Below, piece by piece: positions 20,511-33,199 of a DNA stretch of 64,000 nucleotides. Under the pieces are notes generated by a model. That model saw only the letters and a list, made by a program, of their open reading frames with translations, was not told the DNA's origin and made no database searches. Positions within the stretch are counted from its first letter, which is position 1, and each line of letters begins with the position of its first letter. This DNA comes from Symbiodinium kawagutii (taxonomy: Eukaryota > Sar > Dinophyceae > Suessiales > Symbiodiniaceae), in assembly GCA_009767595.1 (NCBI GenBank), contig VSDK01025504.1, forward strand, positions 81,447 to 145,446. Reading direction: 5' to 3'. The position numbers and the translations under genes are program-made.

Positions 20511-20620
20511 CATATGGTGGTTTCTCAAAATAGGTCCCCCCAGAATATCCTTTGTATGAACCATTTGCAACAATAAACAAACCATTTTTTGGGTCCCGGT
20601 GTTTGAGAAACATCCATATG
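20511..20620 (+). mobile_element. Family B inverted-repeat element
   Basis: The left end CATATGGTGGTTTCTCAAAA and the right end, whose reverse complement reads CATATGGATGTTTCTCAAAC, are inverted repeats over about 22 bp, 110 bp apart. The interior has GGTCCCCCCAGA and TTTTTTGGGTCCCGG near the ends. Related ends recur at 51357 and 63331. Confidence 0.7.
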
Positions 20621-21326
20621 ATACAGTAGCAAAACATAGCAAGCCGCAACATCACAGGTGTTGACCCTGGAAACAATCAACAAACTCATGGGTGGATTAC
20701 CGGGAGGTTGAGCACTTAAGAAGCCCCCAACATATCTGATGGTAAATCACCAGCAGGCCAGCACCAAGCATTCCAGCACTCTTGGCAACCCAAATCCATG
20801 GTAGCAACATCTGCTAGTTATGTGTAGGCAACTGCCGGTAGGAACAGCACCGGCACGGGTGACCAAGCTTCAAATTCAGCTTGGTTCGCGAAGTATCAAA
20901 GCGTTGGAAGGTCAAGTCCGGCGCACTGCATGAGCCTCTCATCTGGGTCAACGGTCCTCAGTGCTTGGTCGGCGTGACTAGCGGCAGGGGAATGGGATGG
21001 CATATGGAATCCATTTGGAATCCCATGTTGTCTGATGATGGGAATGAGGAAACTTGTGATTTTCTGTGCCATCTGATGGAAGCCTTTCTTTGGAAAGGTC
21101 AGCTACAAACCTGGACAATCCTGCCAGGCAGGACGCATCACCAATCTTTTCAAACCACAGAGAACCCATCACCCAACTATCTTTTCAAACCAAACCCTGC
21201 AACGAGCCCAATTTCATTGCCATGCTCTCCAAAAATCCTTTTCAAACGCCTTTCCTCGCCACAAAAACCACTTAAAGTCGACACCAAGATCCAGGTCATC
21301 CCAGGAGTCATCCCATGGTTCCCCAC

Positions 21327-21495
21327 CTGGATCCGACCTGCCAGGGCTCCCTTGGGCGGCAACCTGGGCTCCTTGACCCGTTCCGGGAAGGCCGTGGAGG
21401 TCCGACAGGCCGCTGGCAGGTCCGCAGGCAGCGCGTAGACGCGCCGCACGCGCTCCGCCGTGCCCTGCGTTCCGCAGTGGCCGTGGCAGTTCACC
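21327..21495 (-). CDS. Probable exon, unidentified gene
   Basis: A good acceptor with pyrimidine tract (CCGGCCCAG) opens one base plus 56 codons to donor ATCCAG|GTGGGG. The peptide, with NCHGHCGTQGTAERVRRVYA and TAFPERVKEPRLPPKGAL, is coded by distinctly GC-rich DNA compared with its surroundings. A 185-codon frame on the opposite strand covers part of it and is judged a shadow. Confidence 0.5.
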
Positions 21496-21559
21496 CTGGG
21501 CCGGTGGAGATGAAGGGAGCTGAAGGGAACCCGAGGGAACTATGGATTTTCCTATGATT

Positions 21560-22150
21560 TTATGGATTTTATTATGTGTTTTTTTTTTTGTGGTTAAGAG
21601 TGTTTTACAATGGTTCATGTTGCTTAGTAGTGGCTAATCGTGTTTAATAGTGGTTTCTAGTACTGGGTTGCATGATAACTATATAGAACTATGGTCATGG
21701 AGGAGTCGTTATCCCTGTGTAGCAGCAACGTCAGTAAAGGGAAGACTTTGACTCAGTGAATCAACAGGGAGAGATTGATGACACTGACGTTGAACAATTC
21801 ACAAATTAGAGAAAACAGAAATAGATGATGATAGATGATGATGGGTGACGACAACAGATTCAGGGATAAATTGATGGAATCAATGTGAATAGTCAATAGG
21901 GAAGGGAACGAGGATAGATGGAGCAAATGGAGATGAAGGGATGTGTGGATATCCGGTGTTCAAAAGCCATCCCGCATAGAGTGATGAATAAGGAATGTTA
22001 ATGATTCATACTGAGAAACAATCGGAATAACAACCACCATCAACCAATCATACACCAACCAACTATACATCACCCAATCATACATCAACCAACATCAACC
22101 AACATCAACAACAACTAATATAACATAACCATCATTGATTCACCACCATC
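21560..22150. repeat. Low-complexity TGATGATGG / CATCAACCA tract
   Basis: Loose repeats of GATGATAGATGATGATGGG at about 21815-21850 and of ATCAACCAATCATACA at 22040-22110. Typical filler for this window; no frame is supported. Confidence 0.6.
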
Positions 22151-22175
22151 AACATCACCTATGCACCCTGTCGCT

Positions 22176-22340
22176 TCATCCGCCCAGGAGCTTTTTCAGC
22201 AGCCGACCGCCCTGGCGATCGGTGGCCAGGCTTTCCTGGAGGAACCTCCGCAGGACCTCGTCCTGACTCGTCTTCATCATGACGCTACCGGTCTCGGCCC
22301 GGCGACACAACCGAAAGGGCGGGCTGCGGTCAGCGTTGAG
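22176..22340 (-). CDS. Probable exon, possibly 3' terminal
   Basis: After acceptor GACCGCAG the frame reads CRRAETGSVMMKTSQDEVL, then RRFLQESLATDRQGGRLLKK and a TGA. GC-rich, charged and amphipathic. An alternative frame through the same DNA ends at a possible GT donor, so the frame is not certain. It lies 680 bp upstream of the 21.4-kb exon on the same strand. Confidence 0.4.
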   Translation of the reverse strand, partial: LNADRSPPFRLCRRAETGSVMMKTSQDEVLRRFLQESLATDRQGGRLLKKLLGG

Positions 22341-22644
22341 GAGTGGATGTCGGTGGATGTCACGGAACGGTGGCCATGGTTGTGGGTGATCCTGGTGTGG
22401 AACTACCTCACCAGCACACATGCCCATACTGGTCAGCTATGCCCCAAATTTGCGTTTTTTTCGTGAGTTGGAAATGTCACTGATTTGGATTGTTGGGGGC
22501 ATCCCGTTTCTGGACGGTAAGCCCATTTACATCTATGACAATTTGCCCGGTTGCAACTTTATGATGCTGTATGTCCAATCATCGCCAGCTCAATTCCAAC
22601 CAATGGATGGATGGCACGCCCCCATCAAACACGCAAAATCATAC

Positions 22645-22758
22645 GGCTGTGGGTCAAAACCCTGTACCCCTGGTTCCCCTACCATTAGCCATTGGTTTAC
22701 CTTATTATTGGTTGGTCATTATCCCCTACTATTGGTTGGTTAATATTGACCCATAGCC
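22645..22758 (+). mobile_element. Family A element, copy 2
   Basis: Ends GGCTGTGGGTCAAAACCC and TTGACCCATAGCC, 114 bp, flanked by ATAC on both sides (22641-22644 and 22759-22762). The interior matches copy 1. Confidence 0.85.
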
Positions 22759-23232
22759 ATACAACACCTTTTAGCACCACACACCTCCATGATCCACTCA
22801 TAGAAAGTGCCCTGCTCAACCACCGTAAGATACTGCAAGAGACTGCCAGGAAAAGTTGATCGACTCAGCCGCTTTCCGGGATATTGCAACCCGGCGTCTG
22901 TGATGAACCTTGATAAACCCAGCAAGAAAAAGAAATGACTGGTTGGGTAGGGTTCATGATATGAAAACATAGCCATCGCGCAAAATCCTATGACACAAGA
23001 ACGTTTGATTGCAAGAGAACATTTTTCTTTTGCTTATTCATCCATTATCATGCTTATATCCAACCAATAACCATCAACCACCGTTCTTTACAAATTGGGA
23101 GAACTATGTCGGTTCATAGTCAGAACCCACGATTCCTCTGTCGCCCACCTCCTGAGGGCGCAAGATTCACAGGGAAACTCGAAGAAATGCAGTGAATTTC
23201 TGAAAGGGTAACCATCATTTAACCACCTGGTA

Positions 23233-23647
23233 CATGATCTCTAAGCATCTCATTCAGTTGCTCATGGACAGTTTCCAGACCCAAATTTCTGTCTTGATAG
23301 CTAGACCTGCGAAAGTTCAACCTGGACAGCCTTTTTCCGAGCACAAGCAGGTTACGCCAGAGGCAGAACTCACTCGTTACGCGCTGCCTTTTGAAGTTGG
23401 AACCCCTGGAACTCTGAGGATCTACGCTGATCCACGGATCTCATTGGCGAAACTTCCACTCACGTCGGCACATGGGACACCTGGTGGCTGGATCGTTCCA
23501 GCCATTGTCTGGGGCGACAAAAATGGTGGCCATCAGTGCCCCCATATCCGGACGGATCAGATGCAACAGAAAACCATGTCATCATGGTGGGAACCCTGGG
23601 CTAGTGCTGTCAAAATGGGGGTTCCAACCCAGTCTTGCACTCTGTAG
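23233..23647 (+). CDS. Plus-strand 137-codon open frame
   Basis: Starts with ATG and runs to TAG. It contains PGQPFSEHKQVTPEAELTRY, PFEVGTPGTLRIYADP and TPGGWIVPAIVWGDKNGG. No comparable minus-strand frame competes. The part before about residue 20 may be intron, since GT-AG borders inside are possible. No family is recognised. Confidence 0.35.
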
Positions 23648-23892
23648 ATTCAAAGTGGCATCTAAGGGCTGGCATTTCTCTGAGTAAACCTCCATGCAAG
23701 GCGAATCTTGGGGACACTTCGGTTGGGTGCGCAGGTGGGACGGGTGGACCCCCAAGCCATGGGGATATTACTGTCAGTCACATAGCCTTTGGCAGTTTCA
23801 GCAAGTAGCGAAAAAAATCGCTGGTGTTTTGATGGCTTGCTGAACAATCTTGAACTCAATACATGGTATATACATGGTTTTACTTAATCGAT

Positions 23893-24657
23893 TCATGGCG
23901 ATTTTTGCATGGCCGGGTCTACCAGCCATGGTTGATCCATGACTCGTAGCTGAGGCTTCGACTGCTTCTGCTCCTTTTGAAGCCACTTCCTTGGGCTCCC
24001 GGTGATCCGTGAGCCCATCACCAACCCTGGTGGGCCTTTAAGGTGGTCCAAGCGGTTGGTTCCCAGCTCCCACCGTGAACCATCAAAACATTGGAAGTTG
24101 GACGAGAACATCGCACAACTTTCACGCAATGAGAGAACCTGATGTTGAAGCCAATGATGTCAAACCTCTGCATATGTGGGACGATCAAAAGCCTTCACAT
24201 AAACATCATTCCGAATCATGTTGTTGCGTTGAGGGCTGCCAGCTTGAAGTCAACTCATGCCAGTCGGCAACTACAACCATCCAAGAATGATGCGATGCGG
24301 ATCCATGCGGGGAAACTGTAGATTTTGGGCATCCCTATTGATGTACACCTCCCTGTGGTTAGAATCCACCCGACTCTCCATGGCCATCACGGTCAGGTTG
24401 CATGATGCAATGAATGTGGAAGTGGTGCCCGCAATCTCCTGACGATGCAGGGCGCACAGAGTTCCCCATGATTCCGCAGTTGAGACTGGGGTGCTTAACA
24501 TGTGACTGGGGTTCTCACGGGTGGCCCAAGGGTTCCAATCATATTCCCAATCGCACTTCACAGGGTTCCGAGGGTTGTCACAATGATGTAAGTCCTCTTG
24601 ATGTGATCGGCTACGGTGTCTTGCTTTACCTTTTCGACATCTGGGGCAGCTGCACAC
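23893..24657 (-). CDS. Minus-strand exon candidates, unknown gene
   Basis: Two minus-strand segments. Near 24445 the acceptor CATCGTCAG opens EIAGTTSTFIASCNLTVMAM, then NHREVYINRDAQNLQFPR down to about 24271. A second stretch at 24115-23900 contains SRWELGTNRLDHLKGPPG and KPQLRVMDQPWLVDP. The first is the better. They probably belong to one gene; the product is not recognised. Confidence 0.35.
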
Positions 24658-24749
24658 AAGAGTACTCTTCTCACGTTTGCGTTCCGGTTTCCAACCACCA
24701 TCTGCAATGAAACCATTCTTATGTCTACTTGAGTGGGCACTGACCTAGA

Positions 24750-26540
24750 GCTGCGAAGGGAAACTAGCGATTGAATGTGATGTCACCAGCAAGGAATAAG
24801 ACTCATAACAGCCATGAAAACGCAAGTGGCAAGAACAATCACATTCACAATGACAACAACGACTAGGAAAACATCCCGGGTGAGTGTAGGGTGGGATGTT
24901 TATGCTGATCATTTTATACCGGGGGCTGTCCGGGGCCTGTATGAAATCAAAACATCCAGGATAACCCACACAGGAACAAGCAAAACACACGGGAATGTTG
25001 GATAAAATGCCCTATGAAATGCCTACATCCGAGTGGAAAAACGCTCCCCATACCAGAGGAAAAGTGTAAAATCACACAATGACCTGGATGCACGCTATAA
25101 AGTGCTACATCTGAGAACGGTGAACCAACATGAGCCAACATAAAAACAACAATGTTTTGCTGTATGTTTTGCATCCCTCCGGCTCGTGTGATACCAATTG
25201 ATACCCAACACCTTGACCACACAATTGGGGAACCGTTCCCGACAAAACCCTACCAGAAAACCTGATGGAATAAGCAGCAAAGCAGCTCTGAAATCCCTAT
25301 GAAATGCATCCATCAAAGCAGTGCATCTTATCAAAGCCCATTAAACAAAACCACATGTCATGCCTATGAATTGCCTCCTGCCAACTACTACATGTCTCCT
25401 CAAATTAGCAGTCTATATACTGTATGAAGTGCCTCATCCAACTCGTTTTTTATATACAGAAAATAGGCGCGTATGTTCCATCTTCTACCAAGCAATTTTG
25501 GTATGGAATACCTATCAAAATGCTATGGATTCAGCAATTCATAGGGTGTAAACATATTGCATTTTATAGGCCTCAATCTCCCGGGATAGGAAAACAACAT
25601 ACTCAAAATACTCAAGTTTTTTTTTACACACATCTAAAAACACACACACACATCTAAAAAACCTCTATGACATTTCTAGGTGACTTCTTGTCCGGCCAAC
25701 GGCTCACCAAGGAGTAGATGTTCCCATGAAAAGGTCTCAACCAGTGAGATTTGCCATGTGCCGTGATCCACCGCGCTGCGCTCCCCAAACTGGAGGGCAA
25801 TCATCACCTGGCCAAGGATGGTGAGTGTACAGCAGCCAAGTTTCACGTAGCTTCACTACTTTAATGGGTGTTGCTTATCTCATCTTATCGCAGTGATGGC
25901 AGGTTGCACGCCATCGAGTGTTGGATGAGTGTTGGCTATACTACCTGTCGCTGCTTGTAAATGTTTACACCTGTCAATGGTACTGATCGCTGGAAAATAT
26001 CATTGAAACCGCGCGCCAGCAAAACATGAACTGCAAATTCCAACGTTGCAACTCACACCACGCCCGCCCCTCTGACATTTCCTATGCACAAGCGGAGTCA
26101 CAACCTCCACATGACTTGTGGTTTATCAAAAAATGCTGTCAATCGGAATGATCGCGAGTGGTCCTTGAGTTGGCCTCATGCATTGTTCACTTCTTTGTGC
26201 TGAACCAAGTGCAACACTTCCACTGTAAATCCAACATGATGTCCCCATTCCAACGACCCCAGCGATTATGGCTACGATGGATCGACTATGGACACGTCCG
26301 AACCTGGCATCTTGCACTCAGGGCAACAAGCATCGAAGGGCATACCTTGGATGTCGAGACACGAGGTCGAGGGCAGCTTCGCAGGGAGTGAAAAACATAG
26401 ATTCAATCATCAATCAACGTGACCAAGGGGATCCTTGCACAGGAATCGTGGTGCCCAAATTGTTCAGGTGGACTATTTTGGCCTTTGCAAATGAAATGGT
26501 TGCAACTACAGAAGTGATAGGCAACATGCCATGCCATTCC
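24750..26540. other. No supported gene
   Basis: Mixed sequence. At 25010-25545 the phrase CCTATGAAATGC and variants recur loosely (25011, 25300, 25360, 25425, 25510), suggesting an old degenerate repeat. Short T- and A-runs and AC repeats lie near 25620-25660. Confidence 0.35.
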
Positions 26541-26559
26541 ATCTTGGATCATGCGAAGT

Positions 26560-28980
26560 GATTTGGATCTGTCCCAAAAAATGTATCATGATGGCTCGGC
26601 ACACTGAAAATTACCAGGGTGACATTCTCTAGCATGCTGAATGGGGACGACAACCTTATGAGACTGCAGTGACCCTGTGGCCTGTGGAAAATGTTGTGGC
26701 GGCGCCATCCAAGACCCCCACTATGACGCTTTTGTGAACCTGATTGGTCACGTGTGTGGTGGTTGAAGGGCAGGGGGAATGGTAGCAAATCATACCAAAT
26801 GCCAAATGGCACATGCTTTTGCATATTTTTGCACCTTTGCTGTTCCCGTTTGCTACCCAGAAACGGCAAATGGAACAGCACTCTTCGTCCACCTGTCTTG
26901 GCCAGTCAGGGACAATACATCATGAAAACTTGGATTTGCCAAACAACGCCCAGCTCAAATTGACAATCGTCCGGTTCCATCGGCAAAATCGCAACAAGAA
27001 CCGCGATGTTGCCCTCGCGCCTCCCATTGCCAAATGGCGACTGGACGATATCCTGCCATGAAGCTGAGTCTTTCATACGTGCGAAGGTTCGCAGAATTCA
27101 AACTCATCAGCACCATTGCTTATGAAAAAATCACATTCCTGCACCCACCTTGCGAACTTCTGGGGAGAAACAATGCTGATTCACCAACATTTGGCTATGC
27201 AGCTCGTTTCTTTCAAATCAAAAACTCTGTGCGGAGTCAAGGTCAACTGCGAACGGAAAGTTTTTCACCCCGTCAATGTCATTGAAATCAGCAGGGTCGA
27301 CCGTTGATGATAATTTTCATGCTTTCGCCCCGGCGTCGCCCCGGCGGGATCGATGCAGCTACGCAACTTCGAACCAAAATATATGACATGATGTGATATG
27401 GATAGCGCTCGTGTACGTACATATGTGGAAACCCCGGGTCCACACACATCACCTCCTCAACAAGTCTTCCCAAGTATGGTGGTGATCTAGGTTGACGGCA
27501 AAAATTCCAAACCACCAGCCAGTCAACCAAAAATGGCACGGCTGGGATGCTGTGCGCCAAGCCAGCGGACGCTGCCAAGACATCCAACACAACACCTTCC
27601 AAACGGTCAGATGAAACGCTTGGTTGCACGAAGAGACGGCCAATTCCGGGGATGCATTTTGGAAGTGCATGAACCTCAGTCGCAAGGGAACAATCTGAAA
27701 CCGCAGCCAATCCATGTTTAAACGGACAACACCAACTGTTCATTGAAAACCGACGGCTGTCACATATTCGGATTTCCATCGGGTTATAATCATGTCAGTG
27801 TCCAAATTGAATGAAGCAACCCATCTGCAACACAAAGACCTCGTGTGAAAGCATCAGGCCTTCTGATTCCTAAGAACTTGCCATTTTCAACATGTCAGCA
27901 CCTAACCACCAATGATTGGCATTGATGGCAGGCACTGGTTCGTATGTCCCAACAACCAATGCAATTTCACCGGTGGCAAACCGTCCGCATTGCCACCCCA
28001 TTGACAAACGATCAACAATATATAGTCACAAATTCTGACAGCAACAAAAACACAAATCAAACACGCAACCAACCAAAATGCCAAACATATGATGAAACAA
28101 ACAATGGAAAAACACCGAAGAAAAGGATAACTCCACCAATAAATGCAGGCAACGCGCAAAAAATCAAATAATAACTCTGCAAAATTACAGCGGCAAAATG
28201 GCAACACACGGAAACAAACACAGCGACAATACAAACACGGATTGAACAAACTGAAAACAACATGGTGCCAGGAATACGAAACTGCAAAAAAACATGAACA
28301 AAACCAAAAACGAATATTATTTCCACACCAACGGAAACAACATTAACATTATATGGTTCATGATGTAAGGCAATCATTTCCAAATGCCCTGTCCCAACGT
28401 TTGCGAACTGGAGGCGCGCAGCGCGCCAGGAAAATTTGACGAAATGTTTTTGCCGACCAATTCCCTGGCGAATGCCACCTTGTTTTGGGAGGCCCAGATC
28501 AATTTCGTACATTATGGGTTTTCGTTGGTTTAATGCAAAAAAAAGGAAAAAAGAGACTGACACAAGTCCAATCGAGTCCATGGCATCAACATGAACGCAA
28601 CCCGCATGCAGATCGCAAGAGAGCATGGATGTGACTCCCCTCCGAAAAAACAAACCAAAATGCTGCAAAAACATTGTGCCAACTCTCGGGGGCACGGGCC
28701 ACCGTGATCCTTACAAAATCCAACAGCTCTGATACCTTGTAAATACGACGGGCCTGCGGTTTTGTGGCGGGTTCCTGAAGTAAAAGTGTCTGGGACGCGG
28801 GCGGGCAAATGTGCCGGGAATGTGTGTCAACAAAGGGGGATATCATGCAGGATCATGCAGGCATTCGCTGAAAAAATTGAAGCAGTTGCGCCACGTTTGG
28901 TTTCGTCAACAGCGGAAACCTCGGCAATGTCAGCACTGGGAAATTGGTGGGTGCACTTTGGATTATGCATAAAAATATGA
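26560..28980. other. Retroelement-like texture, no recognisable domain
   Basis: From about 26.5 kb the sequence changes texture (GGAAATTTGCAAAC-type words) and resembles the reverse transcriptase relic block that follows. Plus-strand open pieces such as IHHENLDLPNNAQLKLTIV (to 27061) exist. At 28020-28340 the plus strand is A/C-rich and the opposite strand shows a 212-codon hydrophobic frame, judged an artefact. Confidence 0.3.
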
Positions 28981-29040
28981 AAAAAATGGCCAGCAACTGT
29001 TTGAACCGTTTAGGTTGTTCATCAACTAGCGCTTAACCTC

Positions 29041-30656
29041 TTGATGACTTCAGGTTTTGGTCAGCAAGGGGAATTGAACATGTATGATCTGTTTTGGGAA
29101 ACGTTTTTCAAAGGGTTTTGGTGTGGAACCTGGGCGTGTGGACGGCCAAGTTGGGTTTGCGAGCAGACCCGTTGGAACCGAATAGAGGATCCCAATGGCC
29201 CCCATGTCGAATTGCAGCAAACAAAGTGTGTTTCCCCCTTTGTCAACCGTGAAAGACACACACCCGCGCCGGATCAGCAGAAATACAATATCTGCGAATT
29301 TGGCATGAAAAGTGGTGTCATGCAAGGAAATCAAGGCAACCTGGCGCTGTTTCATGCAAATTTGAAAAATGCGTGTCTAGATTGGAAAAGGAAAGTTGCC
29401 AATGAAAAAATTGATGGTAGTGAAAGGGAACGGTTCATGAGTGCCGGGCACGAAGGCGACCAAATGAAAATTCATTACCGGAAATTTGCAAACCAACGTT
29501 TTGCAGAGCAGGTGCCCTGCAGAATGGACAGGGAAAAACTATGACTTGATCGGGTCGTTGAAAAGTATTTCCCCCACCTTGGCCCAAGTGCTATTCGTAT
29601 CCCACCGTGACCCCAACCCATCCCTGACGTAGCATCAGCTTCACCACGCACATGCCATTTAACTACAAGAGCCCACCCGCATCCCCAACCCATTCTTGAT
29701 GTATATAGCATCAAATCCGCAAAAGGCCCTTGCAGTCCCTGCACATTCAAGTTTGCATTTGCCACCAAAAACGCAGTTCTGATTATTTTACATGTTTTGC
29801 AATTAGGGTTCCGTGCTTTGTAATGGGGTCGTTGTTTCTGTCTGACACGTGCGAAGGAAACCAAGTGCAATGCATGTTTCCGATTTTTGGCGGGTGAGGC
29901 AATCCAGGTTCTGCCACTGGATCATGGTCACAAATGGTTGGGATGCATCCTTTCTGCTGAGGGGAGCCGCGGACAACATTTAGATTTTGATTTTCACCTG
30001 CAAGCTGCCTCGCGGGTTTTCTTCGCTCACAAAGCGGTACCTTGCAATAGTAAAGTGTCGCTCAAGCATCGCACGCGATATTCCCATGCAATGGTCACTC
30101 CAGTTGCTTGCCTTGGGTGTGGCCACAGGACGATTCGCAAACACCACGTGGAACAACTTGATGTTGAATTTCGCAAACTTGTTCGGCGCATGGTCGGAAC
30201 TCCGGCTGCGACAGATTGGGCTGTTCCGCGGCACGACGTTCTCCATACTTGGAAGGAACGGGTGGCAATTCAAATACAAGGTGCTGGCATCCCTATTTGG
30301 TCGCGGGTGTGCTTGACTCAACACTGGAAATTTGCAGGCCGCGTTGCAAAACTTTGTCTACAACGTTGGGCGAAACGTTTTTCCTTTGGAACCCTGTGCC
30401 GGTTGAACATGCTCGTTTGGGTCGGCCAGCCGCATCTTGGTCAACTCAATTGGACCGGTTTTGTCGCTACAAACAACTCGGGCACTGGCACGATTTGGCG
30501 GCAGACGAGGTAGTCTGGAATTTTTACATCGAAGATTTCATTCGCTTTTGTGGAAGCGACGCTTTGGCAAATGCTTCTGACTACGTACATATGTCATTAC
30601 GAAATGCCTGTGCCCTAAATGGGCTGTTCCACACGGGGGCGTGCAGGCCTGATTGA
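29041..30656 (+). pseudogene. LINE-type reverse transcriptase relic 1
   Basis: The frame from 29041 has a worn B-box (SGVMQGNQGNLALFHANL at about 29311, against the usual Q-G-D-P-x-S-P) and a worn catalytic box RFAEQV at 29497, where F-A-D-D is expected. After an interruption the frame from about 29887 has HKWLGC (29929), LDVEFRKLVRRMVGTPAATD and LTQHWKFAGRVAKL, the typical thumb and C-terminal part of dinoflagellate LINE proteins. A frameshift near 30390 moves it to another frame ending LGRPAASWSTQLDRFCRY. The catalytic Asp residues are lost and several frames are needed, so it is dead. Confidence 0.7.
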
Positions 30657-30700
30657 CTGACTGATTGACTGACTGACTGACTGACTGGCTGACTGCTTGC
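30653..30700. repeat. (GACT)n microsatellite
   Basis: About 45 bp of GACT units with few changes (ATT, GGCT variants), immediately 3' of relic 1, where a LINE tail repeat would sit. Confidence 0.85.
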
Positions 30701-30838
30701 CTCCCTCTATATTACTTTCTATTTTTCATTTTGGGCCGGGCAAATAAAAGTCCTGCGTACAAAACAGTTTGAAAAACAACGCGGGTTCATTCAATCATAT
30801 CGCGTAACAACAAATTCCTGCAATCACAAGGTCGCAAT

Positions 30839-31500
30839 GCACGAAACACGCGTTTGGACACGTGCGTCCTTCGAAAACATGTGTCGCGTGGTGTGGTCGC
30901 AATTGTGGCGAGCCAGGGCAAGCCATAAAGTTTCCAAACATTTCGCTTGGACGCCGCAAAACGCCGACCAAATCGGCGAAGTGACGGACAATTGGGGTCG
31001 GAGCGGTGCTTTCGAGACTACCACTGGTGTGAAGCACGGGTGTGTTTTGAAACCACGGCCTTCCTGTTGTGTTTTACAGTGGGCGATAAGAAGATGGCGG
31101 AAACAAAATCCTAAATGCTTGTTTTGATTCATTCATTGATGTGCGGTTTGCAAAAAACATCATTTTGTTACGAAAAGTGCAACGGAGACTACCGCCGTTT
31201 TGGGTTCACTGCTTGCGACTTTTTTTGTTTTGCACAAGTGGGTTTGCAACCGACTCCCGCAAAAAAATTGTCGCGAGGACTGAAACCGAGCCAGCCCCAA
31301 CACCAAGAACTTGAAATGGCATTGTTCCAGGAATTCTGGACCGCCAAGCTGGTCACAAATGGCTGGGATGCATATTGTCCGCAAAAAAATAGTTTGGTGC
31401 GCGCTTCCATTTGCAACAAAGCGAGCAAAACATTTTGTGTGGATCAGTGGAATTTCCGTGAAAAGAGTGTGTGTCGAAACCGCGTTTCAATTTTTTCATG

Positions 31501-31531
<31 letters not shown>

Positions 31532-32145
31532 GCGGGGCTTGGCAGTCTGCCGCCTCACAGAGGCGCCCAAAACACACAAGACCCGAGCGCTGGTGCTGCG
31601 GGTCCCTGAAACAAAAACAGTAGCCAAAACGTGGGAATGGTGAAAATTGAAGTGCAAACATCTGCTATGCTGTTGTTCATTCAATTGCTTGTCTTGGAAG
31701 TCGATACAGGAATTGCGGGCCAAAAGGATTTACAGAGCATCAGCATTGAATTTGGGAAACTTTTGGGTTTTCTCGTGGGCCCTCCCGGAAACATTTTTGG
31801 GATCAACCATGGCTCGAAATTTTGCATCACTGCGGCGAAAAAGTGCGCCACTTGACCGATATGCCTTCGACAAAAAAATTGGTGACCTCTTCACTCCGTC
31901 ACCATTGGAAAGTTGGCGGGTATGTGGACCAGTTGCTAAGAAATCGGTGGGTCAAACGTGTGCTGGGCTGGCACCCTGTCAGCCGGAGGAAGATCGGACG
32001 ACCAAGTGAAATTTGGGACACTAATTTTCAGTGCGCCCTGGTTGCCATCAGGGGGGAGCAACTGAGCACAGAATGCGTAGGCATAATTCAGGTATTTCTA
32101 GGTGTAACAGGGTCACGTGACAACAAAACAACGCCTACAAAATGA
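30839..32145 (+). pseudogene. LINE-type reverse transcriptase relic 2
   Basis: The first frame carries SGAFETTTGVKHGCVLKPR (B-box region) and LQWAIRRWRKQNP. A shifted frame follows with VRFAKNIILLR at 31141, where both catalytic Asp of F-A-D-D are replaced. The C-terminal part recurs at about 31741 (ISIEFGKLLGFLVGPPGN) and, after another frameshift near 31830, LRHHWKVGGYVDQLLRNRWV and KIGRPSEIWDTNF. It lies in the same order and strand as relic 1, and the same protein regions appear a second time. Confidence 0.7.
31500..31530. repeat. (CT)n microsatellite inside relic 2
   Basis: About 15 CT units in a row, inserted between the catalytic-box and C-terminal parts of the reverse transcriptase relic. 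Confidence 0.9.
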
Positions 32146-32339
32146 GACTGCACAGGAAGATTCAAGATTATAAAATGAGGGCGCACATGAACCATAGGAA
32201 CCCATGCGGGCCAATCAAGTTCCCAATGCAATGGGTTGGTAAAATATGTTAAATAAATCACCGGTTTGGAAAAGGCATCCTGGTCCTAAGAGAGCCAGTC
32301 GCCGTTTTGCAGTGAACAATTCTTCGAATACATGCAATC

Positions 32340-33160
32340 CCATAGGCCCACTCTCGCAACAGGCCTCTCCAAGAATGTCTTGCCAAGAGTTTCTCACCAA
32401 CAGTGCCAACCCAACAGCGTCTTAGCCGGAGTAAAGGCGCAAAAGTGTCTCGTCAAGAGGCAGCGCCAAAACCCAGGCCAGAAAACGCAGTGGAAAAACA
32501 CTACTGGAACATTTTCTCCTCCAAAACGATTTGCGTTAAAACGGTTTTGCACTGGTGGCATTGGGGATTCCATCATTGAAATGCTTTCCGTTGGTCTCTC
32601 CACGAGTGTCAGCGCCAAGAGTGACTCTCCACTCCAAGAGCGTCTTCCCAGATTGTCACTGGAAAAGTTTCGACACGAAAACGTCACTTCAAAAGTGTTG
32701 TGTCAACAAATACGCAATGGAAAAATCCAACCATATTTTGCTGGAACAAGGTGACGGGTAATGGAGGTTCATGTAGTGGTTGGTGGCGCAAGGTGGCCTC
32801 GTCATTTTGTAACGTGCGTTAATTGGATGGGCAACTGTAACCACCCCAAAAATGCCGTTCCTAAAGTCCTAGATTGCTTTGACGGCCTGCGTTATCAATT
32901 TGCGATAGCGCTTTTCGGGAGTACCACGGTTAACGTTCCACTCCAAGAGTGTCTTGGAAATTGTCACTTGAGGAGTGTAACTGCAAGAGTGCCACTTCAA
33001 GAGATTCAGGGGTGTGGTGTCTTTCCAAGAATGTTTTGCCAGGAGTTTCCCACCAAGAGTGCCACCCCAACAATGTCTTAGCCAGCTTGAAGGTGCACGA
33101 GTGTCGCAACAAGATGTCCCCATGAAAGTATCTTCCAAGATCGTTCTAATAACAGTAGTC
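32340..33160. repeat. Degenerate 14-bp minisatellite with a 660-bp-apart duplicate
   Basis: Variants of CCAAGAGTGTC recur at about 14-bp or 28-bp steps. In addition a block of about 100 bp at 32355-32460 (CTCCAAGAATGTCTTGCCAA) reappears with scattered differences at 33027-33115 (TTCCAAGAATGTTTTGCCAG). No frame is conserved between them. Confidence 0.65.
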
Positions 33161-33199
33161 AAAGACATGACACTTGGAGTTCAAACGAAACTTGCCGCA

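Noticed and set aside
20881..21438. 185-codon plus-strand frame
   Set aside because: It runs antisense to a border-supported GC-rich minus exon (21327-21495) and has no plausible splice structure or domain.
28057..28695. 212-codon hydrophobic minus-strand frame resembling a membrane protein
   Set aside because: It is the complement of an A/C-rich plus-strand stretch (AAC, ACA, CAA), which always reads as Val, Phe and Cys on the other strand.
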